Shown in pieces: positions 50,458-62,651 of a stretch of 64,000 bases of DNA; the stretch's first letter is position 1; each line of letters begins with the position of its first letter. The notes under the pieces are model-generated. The model saw nothing but the letters and a program-made list of their open reading frames with translations, ran no database searches and was not told where the DNA came from. Source of the DNA: Austropuccinia psidii (taxonomy: Eukaryota; Basidiomycota; Pucciniomycetes; Pucciniales; Sphaerophragmiaceae); assembly GCA_023105745.1 (NCBI GenBank), contig JALGQZ010000003.1, forward strand, positions 40,191,185 through 40,255,184, given 5' to 3'. The position numbers and the translations under genes are program-made.

Positions 50458-50545
50458 CCCACCTTGTGAATATGAATGGTTGCCACAGAAAGACATACCT
50501 GAAACTACTAAGCTTCTCAGGAGGTTCAGGCCCACTTGAAATAAC

Positions 50546-50564
50546 AATATTACAAAGTAATATT
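50546..50564. repeat. Hairpin between A-3 pol and polypurine tract
   Basis: AATATTAC pairs with GTAATATT across a 3-nt loop, in the same relative position as the A-1 hairpin although unrelated in sequence. Confidence 0.55.
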
Positions 50565-50584
50565 CTTTTTTTAGGGGGAGGGAA

Positions 50585-52408
50585 TGTGAGCCTTAGAGGT
50601 ATTTTTATATACCCAAAAGAACACAAATGATAAATTAAAATAGAAATATAAAGAAAATAAATTTATTTATATTTTAAAAATCAAAATTGAAATATAAATA
50701 CAAATTTATATTTAAAAATAAAAATTTAATTATAATTTAAAAATAAAATTACAATAAAATTTAAAATTATGAAAATTCATTTTTACTTGTAAAAATTAAG
50801 TAAAAATGGATTTTTGATAAAAATTATGAAATTAAAATCTTTTTGGTAAAAGTTTATATAAAATATATTATAAATTTTTATCTAATAAATAAACATATAA
50901 AACTTATTTCACCATTTGATTCCTTATGAAAAATTGGGTGGGGTCACCTCTGAGTGAAATTTTTGTAACTCAACTGTAAATAAGCTTAAATTAAGTTTTC
51001 AGTATTTTCAATACAAAAATTGAATAGCTTAAAGACTTCCATTTAATTCACACCAAATGCGGTGTTAACCATCAATTTTTTGTTAAAATTGAGGTGTTGT
51101 GTTTAGTTTAGAAGTTATGAGGAATCAAAGTATTTTCAATTGAATTCAATTGAAATGTCAAAATGTGCGCATGTATTACATATGCAAACTTTGATTTGCA
51201 TATGTGGTATCAATTATTACTGTATTTTAATTCACAATTCAATTGAATTACATATGTAAATTAAAATTATAATACATGATGAGGAATTCAAGGAAAAAAT
51301 AAATTGGAAAGATTAAAATTGGGGAGGGCCAGGAACTCTAGCTCTAAGGGGGAGCCAGACCCCCAAAATCCTTGCTGACAGGCGTGAGATGTAAAAATTC
51401 ACGCAAAAGTTCATCACTTTTGGCCTGGAATTGAGCTACAGGGTCTGTGACTCAATTGATGATGAGGTTTTGATACCGACAACAATAGATTAAACTGCTA
51501 CCAAGAAGGTAAACCTAACCTTAAGTTAAAACAATGTTAGTAAAAACAGCTTTAACTGATTTTTACACCTCTTACACAAATTCTGACGTGTTTTGAAGGC
51601 TCTAGACCAGGTATTCCTATATTAATGGCTGATTTAAGGGTCTAAGCTGGCAAAAATGGCTTAAACCAGCCTTTTTTTGGTCTAAACCAGGGTCCAATGA
51701 TGCCATAATTAGCTTTTCTGTTGTCAGACTGTTTGTCACGACTGAAAAGAGTAAATTTTACTTTTGGAGTAAGAAAATTGATGGATATAAAAGAATTTCT
51801 TCTTTGCCCCACTTTTCTCTTCATGTTAGAATCTTTTCTTTCTATAATTAGTTCAAACACTGTTAAACCAATGAATAAAATATTCTAACCACCTTTTTTA
51901 AATCATTTTAAACCTTATTAGCCACGTGAAAAATCAATATAGTCATTGTTTGTAACTCTTATAATAATTTTTACCCCTGAACCACCCCAAAAGTGAATTA
52001 AAGCATCTTGTATCACTGTTAACTTTGTCACTTGGTTTCCAAATTCACTCTGGTTACTTTTGGGTGTGTTTTCTCTTTAATATTGTTTTTAAATACTTTT
52101 TTCTTTAATTAATTTCTTGCAGTTCTTTGCTCAATTAGCTCCAATTGAAATTTCTCTTGAAGAAATTTCTTTTGTAGCCTTAAATATCTCTTGTAGAGTA
52201 TTTTTGGAGAGGTCTTTATTGTTGGTAAAACAATGAATCTTTATAATATTATTGTTTTATACTCCTAAAGTTATAAACAATCAAATTGGCATGTTTTCTC
52301 TTAAAAATATTCTTTCTTACTATCTCTAATTGATTTTTACTTTATACAAATTTTGAGGACAGGAGAAGTACTTGATTTTTAATGAAAGTTTCATATCCAC
52401 ACCTTAGA
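50585..52408 (+). repeat. A-3 LTR
   Basis: About 1.82 kb. It begins TGTGAGCCTTAGAGGTAT, matching the start of the A-1 LTRs, and ends CACACCTTAGA, where A-1 has ACCTTACA. It is preceded by A-type pol and a polypurine tract, so it is a 3' LTR. It does not match the LTR at the other end of A-2, so it is not A-2's 5' LTR. Confidence 0.75.
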
Positions 52409-52418
52409 CTACCATAGC

Positions 52419-53407
52419 ATGAAGCTCCAACCACAAGGCCATGTTATGGAAAATCCATATCACCAAGAGGACATCAAACCAGATGTAATGTTGATGAATA
52501 AGGCAAGATCTCCATCACAATACAAGGATGGAGATAATATGTCTTATTCAGAGAAGGAAGCCTTGAAATAACTTCCTGAGGTCTCAAGCTGCCACAAGTT
52601 CTCTGGAACAGGGAAATATGATCATATGGAACCCATAGAATATATTTATGGACTCTTCATTGATGTACCAAGCATACCAGATTACTAGATTTCTGCTAGA
52701 CTAAATACAGCATTTAAAGGTCATTCTAGTATATGGTACACAGAAATGAAAGAAATCCTTGGCAGAAGAAACTGGCTATGGTGGAAGAGTCAAATCATCA
52801 AAAAGTACAGCAATGGTGCTTGGATATGGCAAAATACCATGTCATTTGACAATGACAAATACTAAGTGGACAAAGATTCATATGAGTGGTGTCTTAGACA
52901 GTCTAAAAGACTTAAAGCCATTGATCCTCAGATGAACATCCAAATGAGGAATCACAAGCTTCTGACACAACAGCCAGGATAACTAGAGCATGCAGTAAAA
53001 TTCAGATGCAACCAAAATTGCACTCTAGATGGCATTGCTAATACCTTACAAGACATAAGGAAAAGAACTAATATAGGGAAATTCACCCATATAAGAGAAA
53101 TGCTTTCAAAGAGAAACAACCTTTCAGGGTAGAATTTAAAGAAAAACCCAAACAAAGGGTGGCAGAAGTGGCAAAGAAGAAGAATTCTTGTCACAATTGT
53201 GGTTCAACAGACCACTATGCCAACAACTGTCCAAAGGCAAAGAAAAAAGTCTATGCCACTGAGAAAGTCCCAGAGGAGGAATCCCCAACAGAGGATTCTG
53301 AATCAGACTCCATGGGTGATGCCATCAGAGAACCATCTGATGATGACCAAGACCCAAGAGAAGAATTTCTAGTGGAATGCCAAGAGGAAACCCCACTAGA
53401 AATTTAG
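52419..53407 (+). pseudogene. A-2 gag remnant with zinc knuckle
   Basis: The capsid-like part (about 52590-53130) aligns with A-1 gag (WWKSQIIKKYSNGAWIW) but has stops near 52569, 52686, 52863 and 52979 and a frameshift before 53110. The nucleocapsid knuckle CHNCGSTDHYANNC (about 53192-53233) keeps all ligands, followed by an acidic tail ending in TAG at 53405-53407. The frame then continues unbroken into protease. Confidence 0.8.
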
Positions 53408-56400
53408 GACATACAGTTGGAAGCAGGGATGCCACAGGAAACTGCAAACAAAAACTTGTGCAAACATACACAAGATGCACAAACATTCCTGGTCACACCA
53501 ACCAGAGGAATGGCATATATACATGGAACAGCCACAAAAGTGACTGTCTGTATTGAAAATGCTCAACATCCACTGATCATTGATAGTGGGGCACACTGCT
53601 CCATAGTGGCCAGAAATTATCTGGATAACCACTTCCCAAATTGGGAAAAACAGCTCTTGCCCACCAAGGCAAGGAACTTTAAAAGTGCTTCAGGGAAGAT
53701 GAGTTCTATTGGGACAATTATCAAAGAGATAATTATACCCCACAGGAAGGGTAATATCAGACTCAACCCAGATTTTGTAGTGCTTGATGATGCCCACACC
53801 CAAGGCTTCTTACTGGGAACAGATTACCAAAGGATGTATGGCATAGATATTTACAATAGTAAAAACAGGCACATTACGATAGGTACCAACAAGAAGAAGA
53901 AATTTTCACTTGATTTATACCAAATCTCTACCCATGATCCACTGGAGGAGTTACTGAATGAATTCATAGAGGGCCAGTTTAGCACTACCCTCACCAGTAA
54001 ACAAAAACTAAGTTTACTGAAGATTCTAAGGAAGAACAGACCAGCATTTGCCATTGGTGAAGAACCACTAGGAAAGATCAAAGGCAATTATATAGAACTA
54101 TATCTGGATGTAGAAAGACCCTATCCACAAATGCTCAGGAGACCTCCTTATCCAGCAAGTCTGGAGACCAGGAAAGAAATTGAAAAACATATCAATGAGC
54201 TCCTGGACATGGATGTCATCAGAAAGATTGGACATAATGAAATAGTGGAAATAACCACTCCTGTCCTAATCATCTGGCATGATGGCAAGTCTAGACTGTG
54301 TGGAGACTTCAGAGCTCTGAATAACTACACAAAAGCAGACAGGTACCCTATAACTATGATACCTCATGCCTTGGATAAACTGGAAAAAGCCGAATACATA
54401 ACCAAAATGGATTTTATGAAAGGTTTGCACCAGAATGGAGTTAAACCAAACTCCATGAAATTGCTCACAATAATATGCCATATGGGCATATATGAGTACA
54501 CCAGGATGCCATTTGGCATCAAAAATGCACCATCCCACTTCCAAAGGATGATGGACACAATATTTCAAGAAGAAATAATGGAAGGCTGGATGGTGGGATA
54601 TATTGATGATATCATTATATACTCAGAGAAATGGGAAGACCATTTACAATACATAGACAGAGTGGTAAGTAAATGTACACCCAGCAATCTGAAAGTTTCA
54701 CTAAAAAAGTGTAATTTTGGCCAACAAGAGCTACTAGCTCTAGGAAATAAAGTCTCACATCTTAGTCTGGCAATTGACCAGAATAAAGTAGCAGCAGTAC
54801 TGCAAAAGCCAGTACCAAATAGAATCAAAGAGATAAAATCTTTCCTTGGGTTTGCTAGCTACCATAGAAACCACATCAAACATTTTCCCCACATAACTAG
54901 TAGTTTATACAAGCTATGTTCAAAAGACGTAGTTCTTGAAATTACCAAGGAAAGGAGGGATGCATATGAGAGGATCAAATATGAACTCAAAAATGCACCT
55001 GTGCTCATCTTGCCTGAATTTAAACTACCATTAAAGTTATACATAGATGCAGCATGTAGCCAAGGCTTAGGAGCAGCCCTTTACAAAAGACAAATTGTAG
55101 ATGGTGAACCAAGAGAGGGAGTAATATGTTACATCTCTAGGAAACTGAAAGATTCAGAAGCCAGGTATGGGGCCACCCAGACTGAATTTCTATGTCTAGT
55201 CTGGGCTCTGGAAAAACTCCATTATTATCTGGAGGGTGCAGTCTTTGAAGTCTACACAGACTGCACAGCCTTGAAGTCTTTACTAAACATAAAGACTACA
55301 AATAGACACATTCTGAGATGGCAAAAAGCCATCCAGGAGTATAGAGGGAAGATGACAATCATATACAAGAAAGGTAAAAGTCATACCAATGCAAATGAAC
55401 TTAGCAGATAGCCACTGGATAATGTCAGGAGCAATCCAGCTTATGACCCTGAAATTACAGCCAAAATCCCTATCCATTTCGTGGAAATAGATGGGAGGAA
55501 GAACTTCAGATTCTCTGAATGGGCACCAGGAAGTGGTACCCTTGACAGTGGAAACACTGATTCAGAAGGAACAATAACTCCTATACTGGGAATACGTTCC
55601 TCAGAACTGCACAATGAATTTTTCAGTGCAGCACTGAAGTCTTATGCCAAACAAAAACAGTGTGGCACATTACTACAGCTCCTTCAACAAAAATACAGGA
55701 GTCCAGAACTGGAATCTCAGCTGGAAGAACCCTGGTTGAGGGCCTCTAAGGACAACAAGTTCTCCCTTGTAGATGGCATGGTTTACCACATAGAGAAGCA
55801 CAAAAGTGCACTCACAGTGGTAGACAGAGACCACATCTCCCTGATCCTTCAGGAATGCCATGACTGCCCCTATATGGGAAACATGAATGAGGACAGGACC
55901 AAAGAGAGGGTAGCAAGCACAGCTTGGTGGCCCAAGTGGGAACAAGAGTTGAGTGAATACATCAACACTTGTGAAAGATGCCAAAAGGAAAAAAGGAAAC
56001 ATGGGAAGAAGTATGGGTTACTTCAACATATAGAGGAACCCAAACACCCATGGAAAAACATCAATATGGACTGGGTCACAGGACTTGTCCCAGGAGGAAA
56101 GAAAACTAAAATGCTTGCTTAATCATAGTTGACAGGTTCAGAAAGAGTATGAGGTGTCTACCATGCCATAAAGAGGACACAGCCATGGACACTGCTCTAT
56201 TATTCTGGAATAACATCATATCTACCTGTGGAGTCCCTAAAATCATCATTAGTGATAGGGACCCAAAATTCACATCTGAATTCTGTACCAACTTGTATGA
56301 CATGCTTAGCACCAAGCTTTCATTTTCCACAGCTTACCATCCACAAACAGATGGCCTAGGTGAAAGGATGATTCAGACAATGGAGGAAATCCTTAGAAGG

Positions 56401-57183
56401 TTCTGTGCCTATGGCATGGAATACAAGGACCATGAGGGATACACCGATGACTGGGTTACCCTTCTACAAGATTTTCAACTGGCTTATAATACAAGTCAGC
56501 ATTCTACCACAGAAAAAACACCTGCACTGGTAGAGAAAGGGTGGAATCCCCTGTTGCCTGTGGATCACTTGAAGAAGAATCTTCTGACCACCCACCCCAT
56601 AGCCAAGGACTTCCATGACATGTAGAAGAGGGCTTGTGACACAGCTGCCAAATGCATAGCTGAGGCAAAAGAATATAATAAGCAGAGGTGGGACAAGACA
56701 CACATGGAACCTGACTTTAAGGAAGGGGACCAGGTGCTAGTGTCTACACTAAACTTTAATAATCTTAAAGGACCCAAGAAAATGAGAGACTCCTTTGTAG
56801 GGCCCTTCACTATCATTAATTTGATAGGAAAGAATGCAGTGGAAGTCAAACTTACAGAGGAATTTTCCAGGAAGCACCCAGTCTTTCCAGTAAGATTAGA
56901 AAAACCATACTTCCAAACAGAGGAGGAGAAATTCCCCTCCAGGAGGAGGAACCCCACACCACCAGAGATAATGGAAGTGAGGGGATCCCCCGGACCTGTG
57001 AGTAAAATCATCAGGGCCAGGAAGATAAGACTTAATGGGAAGGATCAAAGACAATACTTAGTCAGATTCAAGAACCAAACAGCTGATAAGCACAAATGGT
57101 TGGCAGAAGATGTCATACCAGATGGAAACCTTCATTTAAGGAGATTCAGAGCCTCTAGGAGGACTGAACAGTCTCATCAATGA
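53408..57183 (+). pseudogene. A-2 pol: protease, RT, RNase H, integrase, chromodomain, nearly intact
   Basis: Protease has IDSGAHCSI (about 53579). RT has KSRLCGDFRALNNYT, TKMDFMKGLHQ, MPFGIKNAPSHFQ and an intact YIDD (54599-54610). RNase H (about 55030-55400) has LYIDAA, TEFLCLVWALEKLHYY and VYTDCTALKSL. A TAG (55409-55411) then interrupts the frame. Integrase has a CX2C zinc pair (CERCQKEKRK, about 55970) and catalytic Asp, Asp and Glu in [17 protein letters not shown] and [10 protein letters not shown]. One frameshift is near 56105 and one TAG is at 56623-56625. The chromodomain-like tail (about 56990-57150) ends at 57183. Only two stops and one frameshift separate this pol from an open one. 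Confidence 0.9.
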
Positions 57184-57205
57184 TGAGCCTTTTTTAGAGG
57201 GAGGG

Positions 57206-58626
57206 TACATCAGCCTGTGACTCAAAACCAGAGCAAAAGCATGACAGCCAAAATACCATAAACCAATGGTATAGCCAAGATACCATCAAAACATGGAGCT
57301 GAGCCAAATTAGCTCAAAAGGTATCAAAAGAAAGAGGAAAATAACCCATTTTTAAATATACAAGTCCCATCATCATAGGACAAAGAATAACAAAGTTATA
57401 CCTGCTCAAAGTTGTTGCTGAGAATAAACCTTAATTTTCACCTCCCATCTTAAATGCAGAGTAAGAGGGTTAACCCCATCAAATGGGTATGGAAAATGAA
57501 GCTCTAAGTCAGGGATATCCAATGGTACCAGGCAAACTGAGCTAGCGCCAATATTACAGAAGTTATGGTCAAATTCAGGCCAAATAAGGGTGAACCAAAC
57601 ATTCACCTCTCATCTAACTTCTACAGTTTTAGTGTGAAATACCTAAAGTGGGAAATTTTTGGGAAGCACACAATCAGGGCTATCTGATGGTGTCATTCAT
57701 TGCCTAATATCTCAACTAGAACAAAGGTTATGGCGCAAACAAGCCCAATACAGCTTTTTGCCTAAAACACACATATGTACAAAATATCTTTTACATGGGA
57801 TAACTTTGCCATATTTAATGATAACCATATCAAATAAGATATCATTGTGTAGAGCACATACAGGGCTACACACTGCACCAATTTTGAGGTTGATATCTCA
57901 AGAACTGACAAAGTTATGGCTGTTTTAAGCTCAAAATCCCACATTCTGGCCAATACAGCCTTACCATGGGATAATATCCTATAGCCATTTTGATGAGGTG
58001 TCAAACAGATGAAGAAGAATGTTTATACTTCAATGCCTCATAAGTCAGTTAATACTGGGTCCCATACAGTTTCTGTACAGCATTCTATGTGTCATACATG
58101 TCAGAAGAATGCCATGTGGTCCCCAGATGAAAGCTTTCACCCTGTATTGGTGAAACCTTCCCAGATGAGGTTTCAAAACCACATCTGAGCCCAATACAGG
58201 CTATGCAGGCCTTTTCAAACCACAAGCCTGTCTCAGAGATTGAAAAAAGCTTCACTTCCTCTACATGGAAAGGTCTAGCAGCCTTTCCACCCCATTTTAG
58301 GATAAAAGGAGGGCTTTTCACATCCTGCTCTTAAATTCCTACATAGTACAACTGTAAAAAACAGTTATACCCTTGGAAAATAAACAGGTATAATTATAAT
58401 ATTAATTATTGTAGACTTTATTATTGTCATCCAACAGGTAACGCTGCACCCAGAGCTTTCAACAGTGCTCACCACCACTATTTTATAACAGTAAAGCCCT
58501 TTAAATCTTATTATAAATCCTTATTATCAATCAATACCTTCATTTTCAATCTTTTATCACATGTCACAGTCACAGTTAAAGTTGTAAATAGCCAGATTAC
58601 TACTTCTACATAGACACAACCTGACA
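57206..58626 (+). repeat. A-2 3' LTR
   Basis: About 1.42 kb, TACATCAGCC...AACCTGACA. The first dinucleotide is TA rather than the usual TG. A TATA-like GGATAAAAGG (about 58301) and AATAAA (about 58379) fit a U3/R layout. The right boundary is set by the start of B-4 RT sequence at 58627. Plus- and minus-strand frames inside it look like chance. Confidence 0.65.
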
Positions 58627-60822
58627 GTAGAATACTTGGCTATGTTGTTTCAAGTGATGGCCTCAAAATGGATTCTTCTAAAGTTCAACAAATCCTCTAT
58701 TTGACTAAGCTCAAGAACCTCAAGGCTCTTCAATACTTTCTTGGCTTTTCAAATTTATATTTTCATTTCATGAAAACTTCTCCAGAAAAATCACTTCTCT
58801 CACTTCCCTTCTTAAAAAATATTCACCCTTTATCTTTAATTAAGAAGCTCTCAGTCAGTTTCACTTACTCAAAAAAACATTCACCACTGCCCCTATCCTT
58901 CTCTACCAACTATTGTGGAGACTGATGCTTCTGATTATGCCTTGGGTGCCATAATGAGTCAGGTTAATTAGTTGGTAAAGAATCTCACTGCATTTGATAG
59001 TCACAAGCTCCTCCCAGCTGAACTCAACTATGATATTCAGGACAAGGAACTCCTTGGCATAGTTTGGGCTCCCAAGTTCTGGAGCAATTTTTTCTTTCTA
59101 TTTATCACTCTCTTTCAGTCTTGACAGACCACTCCTCTCTTCAGTACTTAATGTCTTCCAAAGTTGTTAGTTGTCATCAGGCCTTCTGGGATGAGTTTCT
59201 CTCTGAGTTTAACTTTACTATCACTTACCACCCAGGCAGACTGGCCACTTTACCAGATGCCTTGTCACATTGGATGATGTCTACCCATAGAGGGGGATGG
59301 AATTCATTGACAAGAATCCTCAAAACCTTCATAAAACTGTTAAGCAAGATGTAATTTGAGAATAAATATTTGTTTCAATTAAAGCAGAATTGTTCTCAGA
59401 ATTACCTAATCAAATTCAAAGAGAAGTATGGCAAGACATAGATTATAAAGAAGTACTCAAGAAACTAGCAAGAGTTGAATAAGTACCAAATTATTCTATT
59501 GAACCTCAAGCCAAGTTATTGTTATTCAAAGATAGAGTTGTCATTCCAAGAAATCAAGAACTTCAACTGGATATCCTTCAAAAGCATCAGGACTCACCAT
59601 TGGCTGGCCATCCTGGCCAGGAGAAGACCCTCAAGCTCATCAAGAGGGACTTTTCTTGCACTGGCATCAGCCAAGCAATTAAGGACTATGTGTCCTCATT
59701 TCAGCAATATTCAAGAAACAAGACAATTTATCATAAGTAGTTTGGATTACTCAAGCCTCTTCAAGTTAAATATGGTCCTTGGAATTCCTTATAAATGGAC
59801 TTTATCCCTCAATTGCCATTGTCCAACACCTATGACCCAATTTTAGTAGTTGTGGACAGATTCTCAAAAATGCCAATATTGATTCCATCTTATTCAACAA
59901 TTAATGCCTTGGACTTAGCTCAAATCTTCATCAGTCATGTCTTTTGCAAGAATGGTCTTCCATTAAGTAATGTTAGTGATAGATTTTTAGTATGTGTTTC
60001 ATCATTCTGGACCCAATTATGTCAGAAACTCAAGATATCAAGAGATATTTCAACTTCTTTTCACCCCAAAACAGATGGAAAGATAGAGAGGGTAAGTCAG
60101 ATTCTATAAAAGTATCTTTGGATTTATGTCAGTTACTATCAAGATGATTGGCACATATGCTTTCCTCTGGCTGAATTTGCCTACAATAATGCAGAAAGTT
60201 CATCAACTAAGCAGTCATTCATTTTCACCATTTATTGAATAAATACCAGCTTTGATTCAATTCAAATTCCTGAAGTACACCAATTAGTGAAAGAAGAATT
60301 TCATTAATAAATAAGGCAATTTAAGGAGTATGAAGATAGAAATAGGACAATTCCACCTGACTTACAAACAGGAGACAAAGTATGGGGAGCCTCGAAGAAT
60401 ATCAACCCTACAAGACCCACCAAGAAACTTTAAGAAAGATAGTTGAGAACCTCTGAATTCTTGAAGAAGCTTGGTAACCATGCATATAACCTCAATTTCC
60501 TCAACAAAGGAAGTCAGTTCACCCTGTGTTCCATATTTCCTTCTTGGAAACACGCAAGCAATAAACTATCCCAAACCAAGATCAATTTCCCCCGCCACAA
60601 ATATTAGTGGAGGAGCAGGAGGACTGGGAAGTAGCTGAGGTTCTGGACTCAAACCTCAAGAGAGATAAATTATGGTATCTTGTAGAGTTGAAAGCATCCA
60701 GTGAAAACTCAGGAGGAACAACTTGGGAACCAGATTCCAACCTTATCAGCTCACCAGACCTTGTAAAGAATTTACAGAGTTTGTACCCTCACAATCCTGG
60801 CCAAAATATCTCAAGAGTTTGA
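58627..60822 (+). pseudogene. B-4 pol: RT C-terminus, RNase H, integrase, chromodomain, broken
   Basis: It begins at VEYLG of the RT thumb region. A connection-like MDSSKVQQIL follows (58668). RNase H (about 58920-59290) keeps DKELLGI and VLTDHSSLQYL. The integrase zinc region (about 59575-59730) has AGHPGQEKTLKLIKRDF but its second Cys pair is damaged (SSFQQY). The integrase core (59795-60109) keeps MDFIPQLPL, VDRFSKMPIL and DGKIERVSQIL. The region 60110-60600 has several stops. The chromodomain at 60607-60822 has WYLVELKAS (Trp to Leu) and TTWEP. It is dead. Confidence 0.82.
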
Positions 60823-61544
60823 TTTTATGGTGCTTGATGGGGAGTAGAATTTATGAAAGTAAGTTCCACTTCTGGCATTCACCTTTAAGGGGGTATTCTA
60901 CCCAAATATGTTACAAGCATCACCTTGGCCAATTTTTGAGAACTTTCCCATTTCTTCCAACAGGTTTAGAAGTCCTTGCAACTTCAATACCCTTGAACTT
61001 GGACCTGTGATTAAGATATGGCCAAATTCCTCCTTAATTCCTTTCTATTTTCCTATTATGAATTACTCCATTTATTATTATCCAAGAAATTCTTTAACTC
61101 AAATTCATTCATGGGAAAGTGTTTTTTGTTCTTTTATGGTGATTGATGGGGAGTGGAAGTTATGAAAGTAAGTTCCATCTCCTGGTATGCATCTCTGAGT
61201 GTCTCTACTTCTTGTAAAACAACACCTTGGCCACTATGTGAGCAACAAATGGTTGGTTTTATCTTTCAGGAAAATCACTGGCCAAAATTCAAGCAACTGA
61301 CCACAAGAAGGACACCCCTCAGAAGTTTCTTTGATTTTTTCTTTTCTATACTTTCTGTTTTCTTAATTATTAATTCTTTTCTTTCTTTATTTACTAGTAT
61401 AATTGTTTTCTTTTTCTTTCTTTATAAGGCAGCAGCATCCCCTCTCATATCTTGTATTTGGGGGTTCCATTTATTTTTCATTTTAATTTTAGTAGTTATA
61501 AGAGTGGGGATAAAAGTGAAACCAAAAAAACAAGGACAGGAAAA
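60823..61544 (+). repeat. B-4 duplicated 3' module region
   Basis: Two module copies (cores about 60825-60876 and 61134-61184), each with ATGGGGAG, then TATGAAAGTAAGTTCC, then CACCTTGGCCA downstream. They match the copies in B-1 and B-2. The region lies between convergent pol and the antisense gene. Confidence 0.75.
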
Positions 61545-62651
61545 CTAGTTATCTCTGCCCAAATCAGCAAAGGTTCTCTGAAAATCATTAACCAGTTCAT
61601 TGTCATACCATACAAATTTAGCAGACATGTCCTCAGAGGCAGTACCAGCAATCCTCCTATCATTAGCATAAGTAATCACCTCCCTAATATTTCTGTATAC
61701 TCTTGTAAAAAATATGGAAACAGAATATTGAACCTTGTTTGCCATATTTGGATCTTCTCTGGTCACCTGGATAGGCCAATTTTCCCTTCTCTAAAATACC
61801 TGGATGGAAGGAAGCAGTAAAGGCAATCAATATTCTCTTCTTCTTCTGTAACTGGCCATAAGTTGAAGTTATTGGGAGGTGACCATTGGAGAATTTCTGG
61901 GATGAGGAATGGGTGAAGCCCTCACTGGTTAAACCAAGGCAGGCCTGGAAGCAGAAGGAATAGAGAATGGAATGGTGGAAAGGAATGGTTGGAAATTTCT
62001 GGGGTACTTGGTATTGCTTGACTTAGAAATATTCTGGAGGCAGGTTGCGAGGGTAGAGAACTGGGTTGTTGGCCAATAGAGTTAGGTACCACCTCAACTT
62101 CTTCAAAATCTAGCTTGTCACTAACTTCAGTATTGAGAGTGGTGGGTGAATTGATGATTATTCTCAATATCTTCACCATAACTTGACTATTGATCCTTGA
62201 AGTGGGGACCTCTGAACTGTATTCAATTGGACTACCACCAGTGGGAATGGGCCCTCAAACATTGGTCCACCTTGCCACATTCCTCTGCCTGGATGCAGTC
62301 ACTAATTCAAAATATCAGTATCCTAATCAATCAATAAAGTCCACCATAATTATAGTTAAAATACCCTGAAGTACCATCAGGATTAGGATCCTCAGGAACT
62401 GGGAATTCTTTCCCAAAAGGACCATCCTTTTTCCTCCAAAGATACCACCTGACATTGGAAAGTGGAGCTCCTGAAAATTGACAAGGTTTCTTCTCAACAA
62501 AAAAGTGATGGAACTTCAAAGACAAGGGGTTATAATTTTGTAAACACTGTTTCCCCTTCTTCAAGCATTTTGTACAGGCAGGATCAAGAGCTTCAACTTC
62601 TCTGTACCCATCATAAATTTGGTATTGATCAAAATGACCTGAGGAAGCCAT
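61545..62651 (-). pseudogene. B-4 antisense gene: Zn2Cys6-like cluster protein, broken
   Basis: On the strand opposite to gag-pol, starting ATG 62651. Exon 1 (62651-62354) has a cluster spaced C-X2-C-X6-C-X10-F-X2-F-X6-C, identical spacing to the B-2 copy with the fourth and fifth Cys both Phe. It is followed by SNVRWYLWRKKDGPFGKEF and PDGTSGY. The intron (62353-62302, 52 bp) is at the same Leu codon and phase as in B-2, but its donor reads AT instead of GT. Exon 2 continues TASRQRNVARWTNV and has a TGA soon after. Next are an acidic stretch (LDFEEVEVV), a Pro/Ser-rich linker (about 62090-61930) and a C-terminal domain (61766-61545) starting TREDPNMANK and ending DLGRDN. From memory it resembles a hypothetical protein family very common in A. 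psidii annotations. The function is unknown. Confidence 0.78.
62302..62353 (-). other. Intron of the B-4 antisense gene, donor mutated
   Basis: The acceptor GAATTAG is usable, but the 5' end reads ATAATT where GTAATT is expected. If read through, the frame stops within a few codons at TGA, truncating the protein just after the cysteine cluster region. Confidence 0.65.

Larger units (their letters stand above)
50458..52408 (+). mobile_element. A-3: 3' end of a family A element
   Basis: 50458-50530 encodes the end of an A-type chromodomain tail (EYEWLPQKDIPETTKLLRRF, then a stop). A hairpin (50546-50564), a polypurine tract TTAGGGGGAGGGAA and an LTR (50585-52408) follow. Everything upstream is replaced by the B-1 LTR. 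The orientation is plus, opposite to B-1. Confidence 0.8.
52409..58626 (+). mobile_element. A-2: Ty3-type element lacking its 5' end, best-preserved pol
   Basis: It starts abruptly within gag next to the A-3 LTR and continues through protease, RT, RNase H, integrase and chromodomain to a polypurine tract (TTAGAGGGAGGG) and a 3' LTR (57206-58626). The 5' LTR, leader and N-terminal gag are missing. It belongs to the same protein family as A-1 but is clearly diverged, with an unrelated LTR. Confidence 0.85.

Noticed and set aside
50585..52408. 5' LTR of A-2
   Set aside because: It does not resemble the LTR at 57206-58626, and it is preceded by an A-type pol tail and polypurine tract, so it is the 3' LTR of another element (A-3).
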